DNA from: Flavobacterium daemonense
Lineage (GTDB): Bacteria > Bacteroidota > Bacteroidia > Flavobacteriales > Flavobacteriaceae
Assembly (NCBI RefSeq): GCF_007341385.1
Contig: NZ_VJYD01000003.1
Coordinates: 341,911-405,910, forward strand
Direction: 5' to 3'
Length of the DNA stretch: 64,000 nt
In this document: piece after piece, positions 1 through 6,502 of the stretch
Position numbering within the stretch: position 1 is the stretch's first letter
Layout: every line of letters begins with the position of its first letter
Translations under genes and position numbers: made by a program
Notes under the pieces: generated by a model
Database searches by the model: none
What the model was told of the DNA's origin: nothing
What the model saw: the letters and a program-made list of their open reading frames with translations, nothing else

Positions 1-3
1 ACG

Positions 4-49
4 AAAAAAAGCCGTCAAAATATCGTTTAAATATTCTGACGGCTTTTTT
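4..49 (-). terminator. Intrinsic terminator of the 64..1317 barrel gene
   Basis: The arms GCCGTCA (11-17) and TGACGGC (37-43) are extended by an AT-rich stem. Read on the minus strand they are followed by a run of T. The hairpin lies just past the minus-strand stop at 64. It is nearly the same sequence as the hairpin at 1443..1485 behind the neighbouring paralog. Confidence 0.8.
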
Positions 50-63
50 AATAGGATAAAAAT

Positions 64-1317
64 CTAGAAAATAGTGTAGGCTAAAACAAAATCTATTGAA
101 CTGTAATTTGTTGTGTAATTCAGATAATCACGCATTAGCTGTTTCTTTGTGTTTAATCGAAGTTCACCACTAAATTTGTCTTTAAAATTGTAACCTAAAC
201 CAAAGGCAAAATTAGCTCCTGTATTACTTTTGAATTCGTTTACCGTATTTGTAGCAACTTCAGTATAAGTTATAGTTGCCTTAGCGCCCAAGTCAATCAC
301 ATATGCGGCATTGATGAAAAGTTTCGATTTTTCATTTAAAAACATATAATGTCTAATTCCTAATGGAATTTGAATTGTATTATAGTTTGCTTTTGCTTTG
401 TACTCTTTATCGGGAATTGATATAAATCCTGTTGGTACTAAATATGTTTTTTCATTTTCATATTTTTGATAAGAAGGATTAGCAAAAATGCTCCATTTGT
501 TTTTATTATAAGGAAGTACATATTCTGCTTCAAAACCAATTTTAAAAATAGTTTTACTATCAAAATCGACATTGTAATTTGGATTACCACCATTATCAGC
601 AGATAAAGAAACAAAACTAGCAGCTGGAACTATTTTTAGATGAAAAGCGCCTTTAGTTGTACTTTCTTCGGTTTTTTGTACCGCATTTGGGTTTACTGCA
701 TTGTTGTATTTGTTGAAATACTTAACAAGATCTGCTTTTTTGTATGTTAGCTTTTGAATGTCATTTTCAGTGATATTGTCCGATTTTACATTTCTAAAAA
801 GCTGATTTTTATACTCATTGCTTTCAATAACTTTTTCGGCTCCTTCGTTATTATCAGATTCAATATATTTTACATTAATAAACTGTTCCGTCGGAATCGT
901 TTTTGTTTCATAGAAATAACGAGTAATACTTTCATCGCTGTAACTGTACAAAGTCGCGTCGCCTTTTGCTAGAACTCTTAAAAAGATAACTTCTTCACTC
1001 CAAATCGGGTCTTTTTGCGTGCGCATTTGTTTTAACTCATTGCTTGAGCGATCTATTTTTATTTTAAATCGTTTAAACGTTGTTTCGTTTGTGATTCCAA
1101 ATTCTTGAATATTTGAAATATTTTCAGTTTTAAATTCTTTTTCGTTCGGATCGGTTTTGTACTTAAAGTCTTTGGGAGTATTTTTCCAGTCAAGATTTTT
1201 TATAAAACATTCTGTTTTTGTTCCGTCATTAGAAATAAAGTAACCTTTTTCAAAAGAAATTTGAGCATTAATAAAAGTGCAGCAAAGCAATAAAGTAGAT
1301 AGTAATAATTTTTTCAT
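64..1317 (-). CDS. Outer-membrane beta-barrel protein (porin-like), paralog A
   Basis: The 417-residue protein starts with a Sec signal peptide (KKLLLSTLLLCCTFINA, then Q). Residues 20-200 are a mixed domain beginning ISFEKGYFISNDGTKTECFI. From about residue 225 there are alternating amphipathic strands, such as FKIGFEAEYVLP and FAFGLGYNF, and the chain ends in an aromatic residue (VLAYTIF). These features are typical of 8-10-strand Bacteroidota outer-membrane barrels. It is clearly paralogous to the gene at 1501..2736: domain order, the GYFISN-G-TKT motif and the PLGIRHYMFLNEKSKLF segment are shared. It carries its own promoter region and terminator. The function and ligand are not recognisable from sequence. 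A role in cell-envelope stress or transport is possible but unsupported. Confidence 0.8.
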   Translation of the reverse strand: MKKLLLSTLLLCCTFINAQISFEKGYFISNDGTKTECFIKNLDWKNTPKDFKYKTDPNEKEFKTENISNIQEFGITNETTFKRFKIKIDRSSNELKQMRTQKDPIWSEEVIFLRVLAKGDATLYSYSDESITRYFYETKTIPTEQFINVKYIESDNNEGAEKVIESNEYKNQLFRNVKSDNITENDIQKLTYKKADLVKYFNKYNNAVNPNAVQKTEESTTKGAFHLKIVPAASFVSLSADNGGNPNYNVDFDSKTIFKIGFEAEYVLPYNKNKWSIFANPSYQKYENEKTYLVPTGFISIPDKEYKAKANYNTIQIPLGIRHYMFLNEKSKLFINAAYVIDLGAKATITYTEVATNTVNEFKSNTGANFAFGLGYNFKDKFSGELRLNTKKQLMRDYLNYTTNYSSIDFVLAYTIF

Positions 1318-1337
1318 TTTTGTTTTTTTGATGCCGG

Positions 1338-1384
1338 CGAAGCTAGATAAAAAGTAATATTTTTTTTACGGGTTTCCTCATTTT
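1338..1384 (-). promoter_or_regulatory. Conserved upstream box and -7-like element of paralog A
   Basis: On the minus strand the block GAGGAAACCCGTAAAAAAA (within 1361..1381) is followed 23 bp after its CCCG by TAGCTTCG (1345..1338), a TAnnTTcG variant of the Bacteroidota -7 motif. The same block occurs at 2779..2799 before paralog B, at nearly the same distance (24 bp) from TACTTTCG. No good TTTG -33 element is visible, so the block may be an activator site. It could also simply be retained from the duplication. Confidence 0.45.
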
Positions 1385-1442
1385 TGGTTTTTTTAGGAAA
1401 AAATAAAAGTTTTTAATTCTCTTCGGAATTCAAATGCGAATA

Positions 1443-1485
1443 AAAAAGCTGTCAGAATATTGTTTAAATATTTTGACAGCTTTTT
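1443..1485 (-). terminator. Intrinsic terminator of the 1501..2736 barrel gene
   Basis: The arms GCTGTCA (1448-1454) and TGACAGC (1474-1480) have A/T tracts on both sides. The hairpin sits just past the minus-strand stop at 1501. Its stem differs from the 4..49 copy by a C-to-T change on one arm and the matching G-to-A change on the other, so pairing is kept. Confidence 0.8.
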
Positions 1486-1500
1486 CAATAGAATAAAAAA

Positions 1501-2736
1501 CTAGAAAATGCTGTAAGATAATAGCAAATCTAAACTGCTGAAATCAGTAGAAAAAGGCATGTAGTTGTGTGCTAGATTTTTGCCAGCATTGTATCTAATT
1601 TCGGTGCTGATTTTGTTTTTAAAATTGTAACCAAGACCAAGTGCAAAGTTGCCTTGCGCTTTTCCATCTAAATTCACATATTTTGATTCATAAGTAAATT
1701 TTCCGCCCAAAGTAACGGCATAAGCCACATTTACAAATATTTTTGAATTTTGATTTAAAAACAAATAATGGCGCACGCCTATTGGAAGACTAAAACCTGA
1801 ATATTTTACGGTAGATGGATGCTCAACATGTTGGCTGTTATTCACGCTGTAAAGTACACCATAATCTTTGCTGTCTTCATATTTTTGATAGAATAAGCCG
1901 ATGAATGCGCTCCATTTATTTTTATTAAAAGGGAAAACGTACTCGCCTTCAACACCAAATGTAGGTTGCGTTTTGTTGTCGTATTTGGCACTTTGGTATC
2001 CAGAACTTTCTGCTCCACTTACTGTTAGAGAAGTGAAACTTACACCTGCTGATGCTTTTAAGTGAAAAATGCCTTTATTTTTATCATTTATGGTTTTTTC
2101 AATAGTAGTGGCATCTACATTGTTATACTTTAAAAAATATTTGACTAGAGATTCTGTTTTGTATTCCAGCCTTTTGATTTCATTTTCGCTGGTATTTTCA
2201 TTCTTTACGTTATTAAATAACTGTTGTTTGAAATAATTGTTTTCTTCGGTTGTACCGGCTCCAGTTAGATCATCTACCATAAGATACTCTTTAAAAACAA
2301 GCTGTTCTGTTGGAATATTCTCTGTTTCATAAAAAAATCTGGCGAAATCTTTAGTAAGATAATAGTATAATGTTGCTTTTCCTTGTACTAATACTTTTAG
2401 AAAGACGGTGTCTTCTTTCCAGACAGGATTTTTTGTTGTTGAAATATTTTCTAATCGATTGTCTGATTGGTCGATTTTTACGGTCGCTCTTTTAAATGTA
2501 GCACCGTTTTCGACACCAAATTCTTTTACAGTTGCAATAGTTTCTGTTTTAATATCAGTGTCATCGCCGGCAATTTTGTACTTGAAGTCGACAGGGTTAT
2601 TGTACCAGTCAATATTTTTTATGAAACAGGCTGTTTTTGTTCCATTATTCGAAATAAAATATCCTTTTTCGAAAGATATTTGAGCATTAATTGCTGAGAA
2701 ATAAAGAAATAATGTTAATAGTAAAAATTTTTTCAT
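1501..2736 (-). CDS. Outer-membrane beta-barrel protein (porin-like), paralog B
   Basis: The protein has 411 residues from the ATG at 2736, which directly precedes a signal peptide (KKFLLLTLFLYFSAINA). An upstream in-frame ATG at 2799 would add 21 residues. It is disfavoured because it puts sequence before the signal peptide and would translate the conserved upstream box shared with paralog A. The domain plan equals that of 64..1317: an N-terminal region with GYFISNNGTKTACFI, then a C-terminal barrel (FGVEGEYVFPF, FALGLGYNF, LLLSYSIF) ending in Phe. The pair is a tandem duplication of a whole transcription unit. Substrate and role are unknown. Confidence 0.8.
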   Translation of the reverse strand: MKKFLLLTLFLYFSAINAQISFEKGYFISNNGTKTACFIKNIDWYNNPVDFKYKIAGDDTDIKTETIATVKEFGVENGATFKRATVKIDQSDNRLENISTTKNPVWKEDTVFLKVLVQGKATLYYYLTKDFARFFYETENIPTEQLVFKEYLMVDDLTGAGTTEENNYFKQQLFNNVKNENTSENEIKRLEYKTESLVKYFLKYNNVDATTIEKTINDKNKGIFHLKASAGVSFTSLTVSGAESSGYQSAKYDNKTQPTFGVEGEYVFPFNKNKWSAFIGLFYQKYEDSKDYGVLYSVNNSQHVEHPSTVKYSGFSLPIGVRHYLFLNQNSKIFVNVAYAVTLGGKFTYESKYVNLDGKAQGNFALGLGYNFKNKISTEIRYNAGKNLAHNYMPFSTDFSSLDLLLSYSIF

Positions 2737-2754
2737 AGAAATGGTTTTGGTTGC

Positions 2755-2802
2755 CGAAAGTATAAAAAGGAAAATTTGTTTTTTTACGGGTTTCCTCATT
2801 TT
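2755..2802 (-). promoter_or_regulatory. Conserved upstream box and -7-like element of paralog B
   Basis: The block GAGGAAACCCGTAAAAAAA (inside 2779..2799, minus strand) is identical to the one before paralog A. It is followed 24 bp after its CCCG by TACTTTCG (2762..2755). Inside an otherwise diverged upstream region, the block and its distance to the -7-like element are kept. Confidence 0.45.
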
Positions 2803-2874
2803 CGATTTTTTTTGCTAAAAAAAATTAGAGGTTGAAACTTTCTTTACTTTATTCTATCCGATTTAGTATTGCTT

Positions 2875-2906
2875 TTTGATATTGCCATTGCCATTGATTA
2901 TATTTG
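2875..2906 (+). promoter_or_regulatory. Bacteroidota-type promoter of tyrS
   Basis: TTTG (2875-2878) is followed after 20 bp by TATATTTG (2899-2906), an exact match to TTTG-N17..23-TAnnTTTG. Transcription should begin near 2911. That excludes the TTG at 2904 as a start codon and supports ATG 2925. Confidence 0.75.
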
Positions 2907-2924
2907 CGCAAAATATTATTAAAA

Positions 2925-4220
2925 ATGAAGAATCTAGTTGAAGAATTAAAGTGGCGCGGTTTGTACCATGATAGCATGCCAGGAACGGAAGAACAATTGC
3001 TAAAAGAGGTAACATCGGCTTATATTGGTTTTGATCCAACGGCAGATTCACTGCATATAGGCAGTATGGTTCAGATTATTTTATTGGTTCATTTAAAGAA
3101 TTTTGGTCATCAGCCAATTGCCCTTGTGGGCGGTGCGACCGGAATGATTGGTGATCCTTCTGGAAAATCTGATGAAAGAAATCTGTTGAACGAAGAGACT
3201 TTGGCTAAAAATGTTGCGGGAATCAAGAGTGTTCTGTCTCGTTTTTTAGACTTTAATTCAAAAGAAGCAAATTCTCCAATCATGGTAAACAACTATGACT
3301 GGATGAAAGAGTTTTCGTTTATTGATTTTGCACGTGAAGTTGGAAAACGAATCACTGTAAATTATATGATGGCGAAAGACTCTGTTAAGAAAAGATTGAG
3401 TGGAGAAGGTGAAGGAATGTCTTTTACTGAATTTACATATCAATTAATTCAAGGTTACGATTTTTATCATTTATATAAAAACAACAACTGTCTTTTGCAA
3501 ATGGGAGGTTCTGATCAATGGGGAAATATTACCACTGGTACAGAATTAGTTCGCAGAATGGGTGGTGAAAATGCGAAAGCTTTTGCGTTGACTACACCTT
3601 TGATCACAAAAGCAGACGGATCTAAATTCGGTAAATCTGAAGGTGGAAATGTTTGGTTAGATGCTGACAAAACTTCAGTTTACAAATTTTACCAGTTTTG
3701 GGTAAATGCTACCGATGTTGATGCTGAAAAATATATCAAAATCTTTACTTTTTTAGATAGAGAAACAATTGACGCTTTAATTGCTGAGCACCAAGCGGCG
3801 CCGCATTTAAGAATTCTTCAGAAGAAATTGGCTGAAGAAATCACGATTTTTGTTCATAGCAAAGAAGAATTAGAAAAAGCGATTCAGGCTTCAAATATCT
3901 TATTTGGAAATTCGACTTCTGAAGATTTGAAAAAATTAGACGAAGCTACTTTTTTAGAAGTTTTTGACGGAGTTCCGCAGACTGAAATCGCAAAAGCTGA
4001 TTTAGAAAACGGATTAGATATTATTACTGTTTTAAACGAAAAAACAGGTTTCTTCAAATCTAACGGAGAAGCTAGAAGAGCTTTGACGGCAAATTCTATT
4101 TCGGTAAACAGAGAAAAAATCAAAGAAGATTTTGTTTTGACAGCAAATGATTTGATCAACAATCAATTTGTGTTGTTGCAAAGTGGAAAGAAAAATTACT
4201 TTGTGATAAGAGTGGTTTAA
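2925..4220 (+). CDS. tyrS: Tyrosyl-tRNA synthetase
   Basis: This cytoplasmic class I aminoacyl-tRNA synthetase activates tyrosine with ATP and charges tRNA-Tyr. The protein has 431 residues. The HIGH signature appears as HIGS (about residues 44-47) and the KMSKS-type loop as KFGKS (about 234-238). A tyrosine-pocket segment ([24 protein letters not shown]) lies between them. The C-terminal ~70 residues ([21 protein letters not shown]) match an S4 RNA-binding domain, as in bacterial TyrRS of this length. ATG 2925 is chosen because the promoter overlaps the alternative upstream TTG 2904. The gene is followed by its own terminator. Confidence 0.97.
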   Translation: MKNLVEELKWRGLYHDSMPGTEEQLLKEVTSAYIGFDPTADSLHIGSMVQIILLVHLKNFGHQPIALVGGATGMIGDPSGKSDERNLLNEETLAKNVAGIKSVLSRFLDFNSKEANSPIMVNNYDWMKEFSFIDFAREVGKRITVNYMMAKDSVKKRLSGEGEGMSFTEFTYQLIQGYDFYHLYKNNNCLLQMGGSDQWGNITTGTELVRRMGGENAKAFALTTPLITKADGSKFGKSEGGNVWLDADKTSVYKFYQFWVNATDVDAEKYIKIFTFLDRETIDALIAEHQAAPHLRILQKKLAEEITIFVHSKEELEKAIQASNILFGNSTSEDLKKLDEATFLEVFDGVPQTEIAKADLENGLDIITVLNEKTGFFKSNGEARRALTANSISVNREKIKEDFVLTANDLINNQFVLLQSGKKNYFVIRVV

Positions 4221-4290
4221 AGTTTGTTTAACCGTTTAATCGGTTAATTGTTTAATCGATTTTTAAAGAGATAATTAAACAAAAAAATAT

Positions 4291-4331
4291 AAACGTCCCA
4301 ATGGTTCGAAAGAGCTGTTGGGATTTTTTTT
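4291..4331 (+). terminator. tyrS terminator, near-copy of acyltransferase 3' coding sequence
   Basis: A TCCCAA...TTGGGA hairpin is followed by eight T. The 41-bp segment matches 36 of 41 positions of 4839..4879, which is inside the acyltransferase gene. Read on the minus strand it would encode KNPNSSFEPLGRF, against KNPNNSFEVLGRF in the gene. Confidence 0.75.
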
Positions 4332-4398
4332 ATTTTTAGAGAAATAAAATCGAATGTTTTTTTTAGTAAGTTTATTCCCTAACTAAAACTAAAAACTA

Positions 4399-4746
4399 AT
4401 GATTGGATTTTTATTTATTTACTGGATTTGGAAAGCATTTGCCAATTTGGCCGAAGAAAACGGCAAGAACAAGTGGCTTTATTTTTTCATTGGAATTGTG
4501 TCTTATTATGCAGGGGTAATTTTTTCCGGATTTGCTATAGGTCTTTTTTCTGCTTTGCTTGGATTTGAAGATTTTGCAAATGAGGACACTGTAAATCCAG
4601 CTTGGAGTTTGCTTTTTATAGTTTTCGGTGGTTTAGCTTGCTATGGAATTTATAAGCTTTTAGAACATAAAGGCGAAAAAGAAAGAGAGCTTTCGCAAGA
4701 AGACAGTATAGAAAATATCGGAATCAACAATGACATTCAAAGTTGA
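4399..4746 (+). CDS. Small membrane protein, unknown function
   Basis: The 115-residue protein has three hydrophobic stretches: GFLFIYWIWKAFANL (3-17), YFFIGIVSYYAGVIFSGFAIGLFSALLG (about 29-56) and WSLLFIVFGGLACYGIYKLL (about 69-88). A charged tail rich in Glu/Lys and Asp follows. No family is recognised. It sits alone between tyrS and the convergent acyltransferase, inside a pair of inverted repeats, which suggests it may be a later insertion. A weak -7-like TAAGTTTA lies at 4367-4374. The only visible terminator downstream on this strand is the hairpin inside the convergent acyltransferase gene at 4839..4879. Confidence 0.7.
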   Translation: MIGFLFIYWIWKAFANLAEENGKNKWLYFFIGIVSYYAGVIFSGFAIGLFSALLGFEDFANEDTVNPAWSLLFIVFGGLACYGIYKLLEHKGEKERELSQEDSIENIGINNDIQS

Positions 4747-4796
4747 TTTAATTAGATTTTTCGGTTAAACAAATAACCGATTAAACGAATCAACAA

Positions 4797-5777
4797 TTAA
4801 AGAACCATCAGATTGCATCCGCGAATATCAGAATTATCAAAACGTCCCAAGACTTCAAAAGAGTTGTTGGGATTTTTTTTGCCTAAATCCTGCGTTGCAA
4901 TAAATGAACATGAATTGATGTTTGCCAAATCAATAACATTAATACCGCCAGTTTTTCCGTTGTTTACATAAGTTAAAGCATCTTCTGGATCGCGAACAAG
5001 AATGTTCATCCATGCGGGACATTCAAAAACGCCGTCACCTAGTGAATAGGCCTGCGCCAAAAGTTCGGTCATTCCGTATTCTGAATGTATAGAGGTTACG
5101 CCAAAACCTTTGCAAAGCAATTCATGAAGCTCTTCGCGGATCATTTCTTTTCGCTTTCCTTTCATGCCACCAGTTTCCATGATAATGGTATTTTGAAGCT
5201 GAAATTGGTGTTTTTCGATTAAATCGAGCAATGCATAAGTAACGCCAATTAAAATGACATTCTGGCCGGCTTCATCAAGTTCTGTAAGTTTCTTGATTAA
5301 GTCATCGTGATTGTGCAAATAAAACCCACTTTCAGGCTGATTTGACAGTTTTATCAAATCTTCGACCATATAAATCAACGATGAACCGTCGCGCTCTAAA
5401 TAAGACGGCAAAAGAGCTAAAACAACGTAATCCTCTATATTGCCGTAAAATTGAGAAAACCCCTGACGATAACTTTCTTCATAAAGCGAAACATCGGTAA
5501 CTAAGTGACGGCTTGTAACCATTCCGGTTGTACCGCTGCTGGTGAAAGTAACCTGAGGAAAATCAGTATTGGAAACGACTTCGTGGGATTTGAAAAATTG
5601 AATGGGTAAAAACGGAATTTCTTTAAGCGATTTTACCTGTTGTGGATTTACGTTTAAATAATCACAGAAATCACGATACACTTTATTGTTCTCGTGCTGA
5701 AAACGAAAAACCTTTAAGGCTATTTTTTCAAATTGTTTCTGACTCGAAATCGTAAATATATCGCTGGCTGTGATCAA
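4797..5777 (-). CDS. LuxE/PaaK-family acyltransferase (acyl-protein synthetase-like)
   Basis: This is a member of the ANL-related LuxE family, which in the lux pathway activates fatty acids and passes the acyl group to a reductase. The substrate here is unknown. Visible motifs are the adenylate-family glycine/threonine loop TFTSSGTTGMVTSRHLV, METGGMKGKRKEMIREELHELL, HSEYGMTELLAQAYS and the C-terminal LGRFDNSDIRGCNLMVL. No ATG is available at the N-terminus. TTG 5777 gives 326 residues (MITASDIF...). TTG 5792 would add five residues but lies inside TATCTTTG (5797..5790), a -7 promoter motif, so I prefer 5777. The coding 3' end contains a hairpin plus T-run active on the opposite strand. Confidence 0.85.
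   Translation of the reverse strand: MITASDIFTISSQKQFEKIALKVFRFQHENNKVYRDFCDYLNVNPQQVKSLKEIPFLPIQFFKSHEVVSNTDFPQVTFTSSGTTGMVTSRHLVTDVSLYEESYRQGFSQFYGNIEDYVVLALLPSYLERDGSSLIYMVEDLIKLSNQPESGFYLHNHDDLIKKLTELDEAGQNVILIGVTYALLDLIEKHQFQLQNTIIMETGGMKGKRKEMIREELHELLCKGFGVTSIHSEYGMTELLAQAYSLGDGVFECPAWMNILVRDPEDALTYVNNGKTGGINVIDLANINSCSFIATQDLGKKNPNNSFEVLGRFDNSDIRGCNLMVL
4839..4879 (+). terminator. Terminator-like hairpin inside the acyltransferase gene
   Basis: On the plus strand TCCCAA...TTGGGA is followed by TTTTTTTT. It lies about 95 bp downstream of the 4399..4746 stop, so it could terminate that gene from within the convergent neighbour. It is a 36/41 match to the tyrS terminator at 4291. Confidence 0.5.
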
Positions 5778-5789
5778 AACTTTTTTTTG

Positions 5790-5797
5790 CAAAGATA
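5790..5797 (-). promoter_or_regulatory. -7 element of the acyltransferase gene
   Basis: TATCTTTG on the minus strand matches TAnnTTTG. The expected transcript start, near 5784, is only about 7 nt before TTG 5777. No TTTG -33 element is visible at the right distance, so confidence is limited. Confidence 0.4.
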
Positions 5798-5801
5798 TTT
5801 A

Positions 5802-5921
5802 TTTTTTAGTGTTCGGTGTTCAGTTTTTTAGTGTTCAGTATTCAGTTTCGGCTTAAAGTTTGCACCAAAGTTCGCAAACGGCAACTGAACACTAAAAAAC
5901 TGAACACCGAACACTAAAAAA
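5802..5921. repeat. Perfect 38-bp inverted repeat
   Basis: The left arm (5802-5839) and right arm (5884-5921) are exact reverse complements over 38 bp, with a 44-nt loop. Each arm itself contains two copies of TTTTTTAGTGTTC(G/A)G in tandem. It lies between two minus-strand genes. Perfect arms of this length imply recent origin, or maintenance by gene conversion. Confidence 0.85.
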
Positions 5922-5949
5922 AAAAGCTCCATCAAAGGAGCTTTTTTTT
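5916..5949 (-). terminator. Terminator of the mini T9SS-tail gene
   Basis: AAAGCTCC (5923-5930) pairs with GGAGCTTT (5937-5944) around a 6-nt loop. T-runs lie on both sides, directly behind the minus-strand stop at 5949. Confidence 0.8.
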
Positions 5950-6287
5950 TATCGTATAATCAGCTTTCGTGTTGCTGATGCGTTTTCTTCACTTATTTTA
6001 ATGATGTAAACACCGGGAACTAAATCTGAGACATTCAATTCTCTGGTAGCTATATGTGTTTGAAGTACTTTTTTACCGAGAAGGTCAAATACAATAATTT
6101 CTTTCTCTAAATCATTTTTAGATGTGATGTAAACCTTACCATTAGTGACCGGGTTAGGGTACAAGCTTAGTCCCTCAATGGCAGTTGTCTCTTGAGTTTT
6201 TGGTAATTGTTTACTGTCTTGTGCCGAAACACTCACAGTAAAGAAAAAAGCCAATAAGAATGTAATATAAAAGTAGTTTTTTGCCAT
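5949..6287 (-). CDS. Mini-protein: signal peptide plus T9SS type A sorting domain
   Basis: The protein has 112 residues from ATG 6287; an in-frame upstream start at 6317 would precede the signal peptide and is rejected. Residues 1-23 (AKNYFYITFLLAFFFTVSVSA) form a Sec signal. After a linker of about 18 residues the rest is a T9SS type A C-terminal domain: LSLYPNPVTNGKVYI, IIVFDLLGKKVL, LNVSDLVPGVYIIKI, RKLIIR. T9SS cargo normally carries this domain at the end of a much larger exported protein. Here almost nothing else is present. It should cross the inner membrane by Sec and dock to the T9SS. Whether it carries a function of its own is unknown. Confidence 0.85.
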   Translation of the reverse strand: MAKNYFYITFLLAFFFTVSVSAQDSKQLPKTQETTAIEGLSLYPNPVTNGKVYITSKNDLEKEIIVFDLLGKKVLQTHIATRELNVSDLVPGVYIIKISEENASATRKLIIR

Positions 6288-6342
6288 CGCATGTATTTGA
6301 TTACTGTAAATATACAAAAAAAATTACAAAAACTACGCCAAA

Positions 6343-6373
6343 AAAAATCATCCGTAGAATTTAGGATGATTTT
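6343..6373 (-). terminator. Second hairpin behind the lipoprotein gene
   Basis: AAATCATCC pairs with GGATGATTT around the loop gtagaattta, and the minus strand has a T-rich run. It stands between the lipoprotein gene (6503..7870) and the mini T9SS-tail gene, about 100 bp beyond the first terminator. Confidence 0.6.
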
Positions 6374-6441
6374 AACATTTTATAAGTCTTTTCTTATTTT
6401 TAATAAAGTTTGGATATTGTTTTTTCTAACATTATATCAAA

Positions 6442-6475
6442 CAAAAAAATCCTTCGAAAATATTCCGAAGGATTT
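6442..6475 (-). terminator. Terminator of the TonB receptor/lipoprotein operon
   Basis: AAATCCTTCG (6447-6456) pairs with CGAAGGATTT (6466-6475). On the minus strand a T-run follows. It lies 28 bp past the stop of the lipoprotein gene. Confidence 0.8.
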
Positions 6476-6502
6476 AATATAAAGTTTGCTTTTAGGAACT
6501 TT

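Larger units (their letters stand above)
4233..4787. repeat. Inverted-repeat pair flanking the small membrane gene
   Basis: The left arm (4233-4264) begins CGTTTAATCGGTTA. The right arm (4757-4787) is its imperfect reverse complement (TAACCGATTAAACG at its end). The arms are about 30 bp with a few mismatches. They enclose the tyrS terminator and the whole 4399..4746 gene. No transposase is present. The arrangement could be a mobile cassette footprint or two dispersed repeat copies in opposite orientation. Confidence 0.6.

Noticed and set aside
2737..2799. Upstream ATG for barrel paralog B
   Set aside because: It would place 21 residues ahead of the signal peptide and covers the upstream box shared with paralog A, where the same frame stops.
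2904..2924. TTG start for tyrS seven codons upstream of ATG 2925
   Set aside because: The TTG is part of the TATATTTG promoter element, so it would not be in the mRNA.
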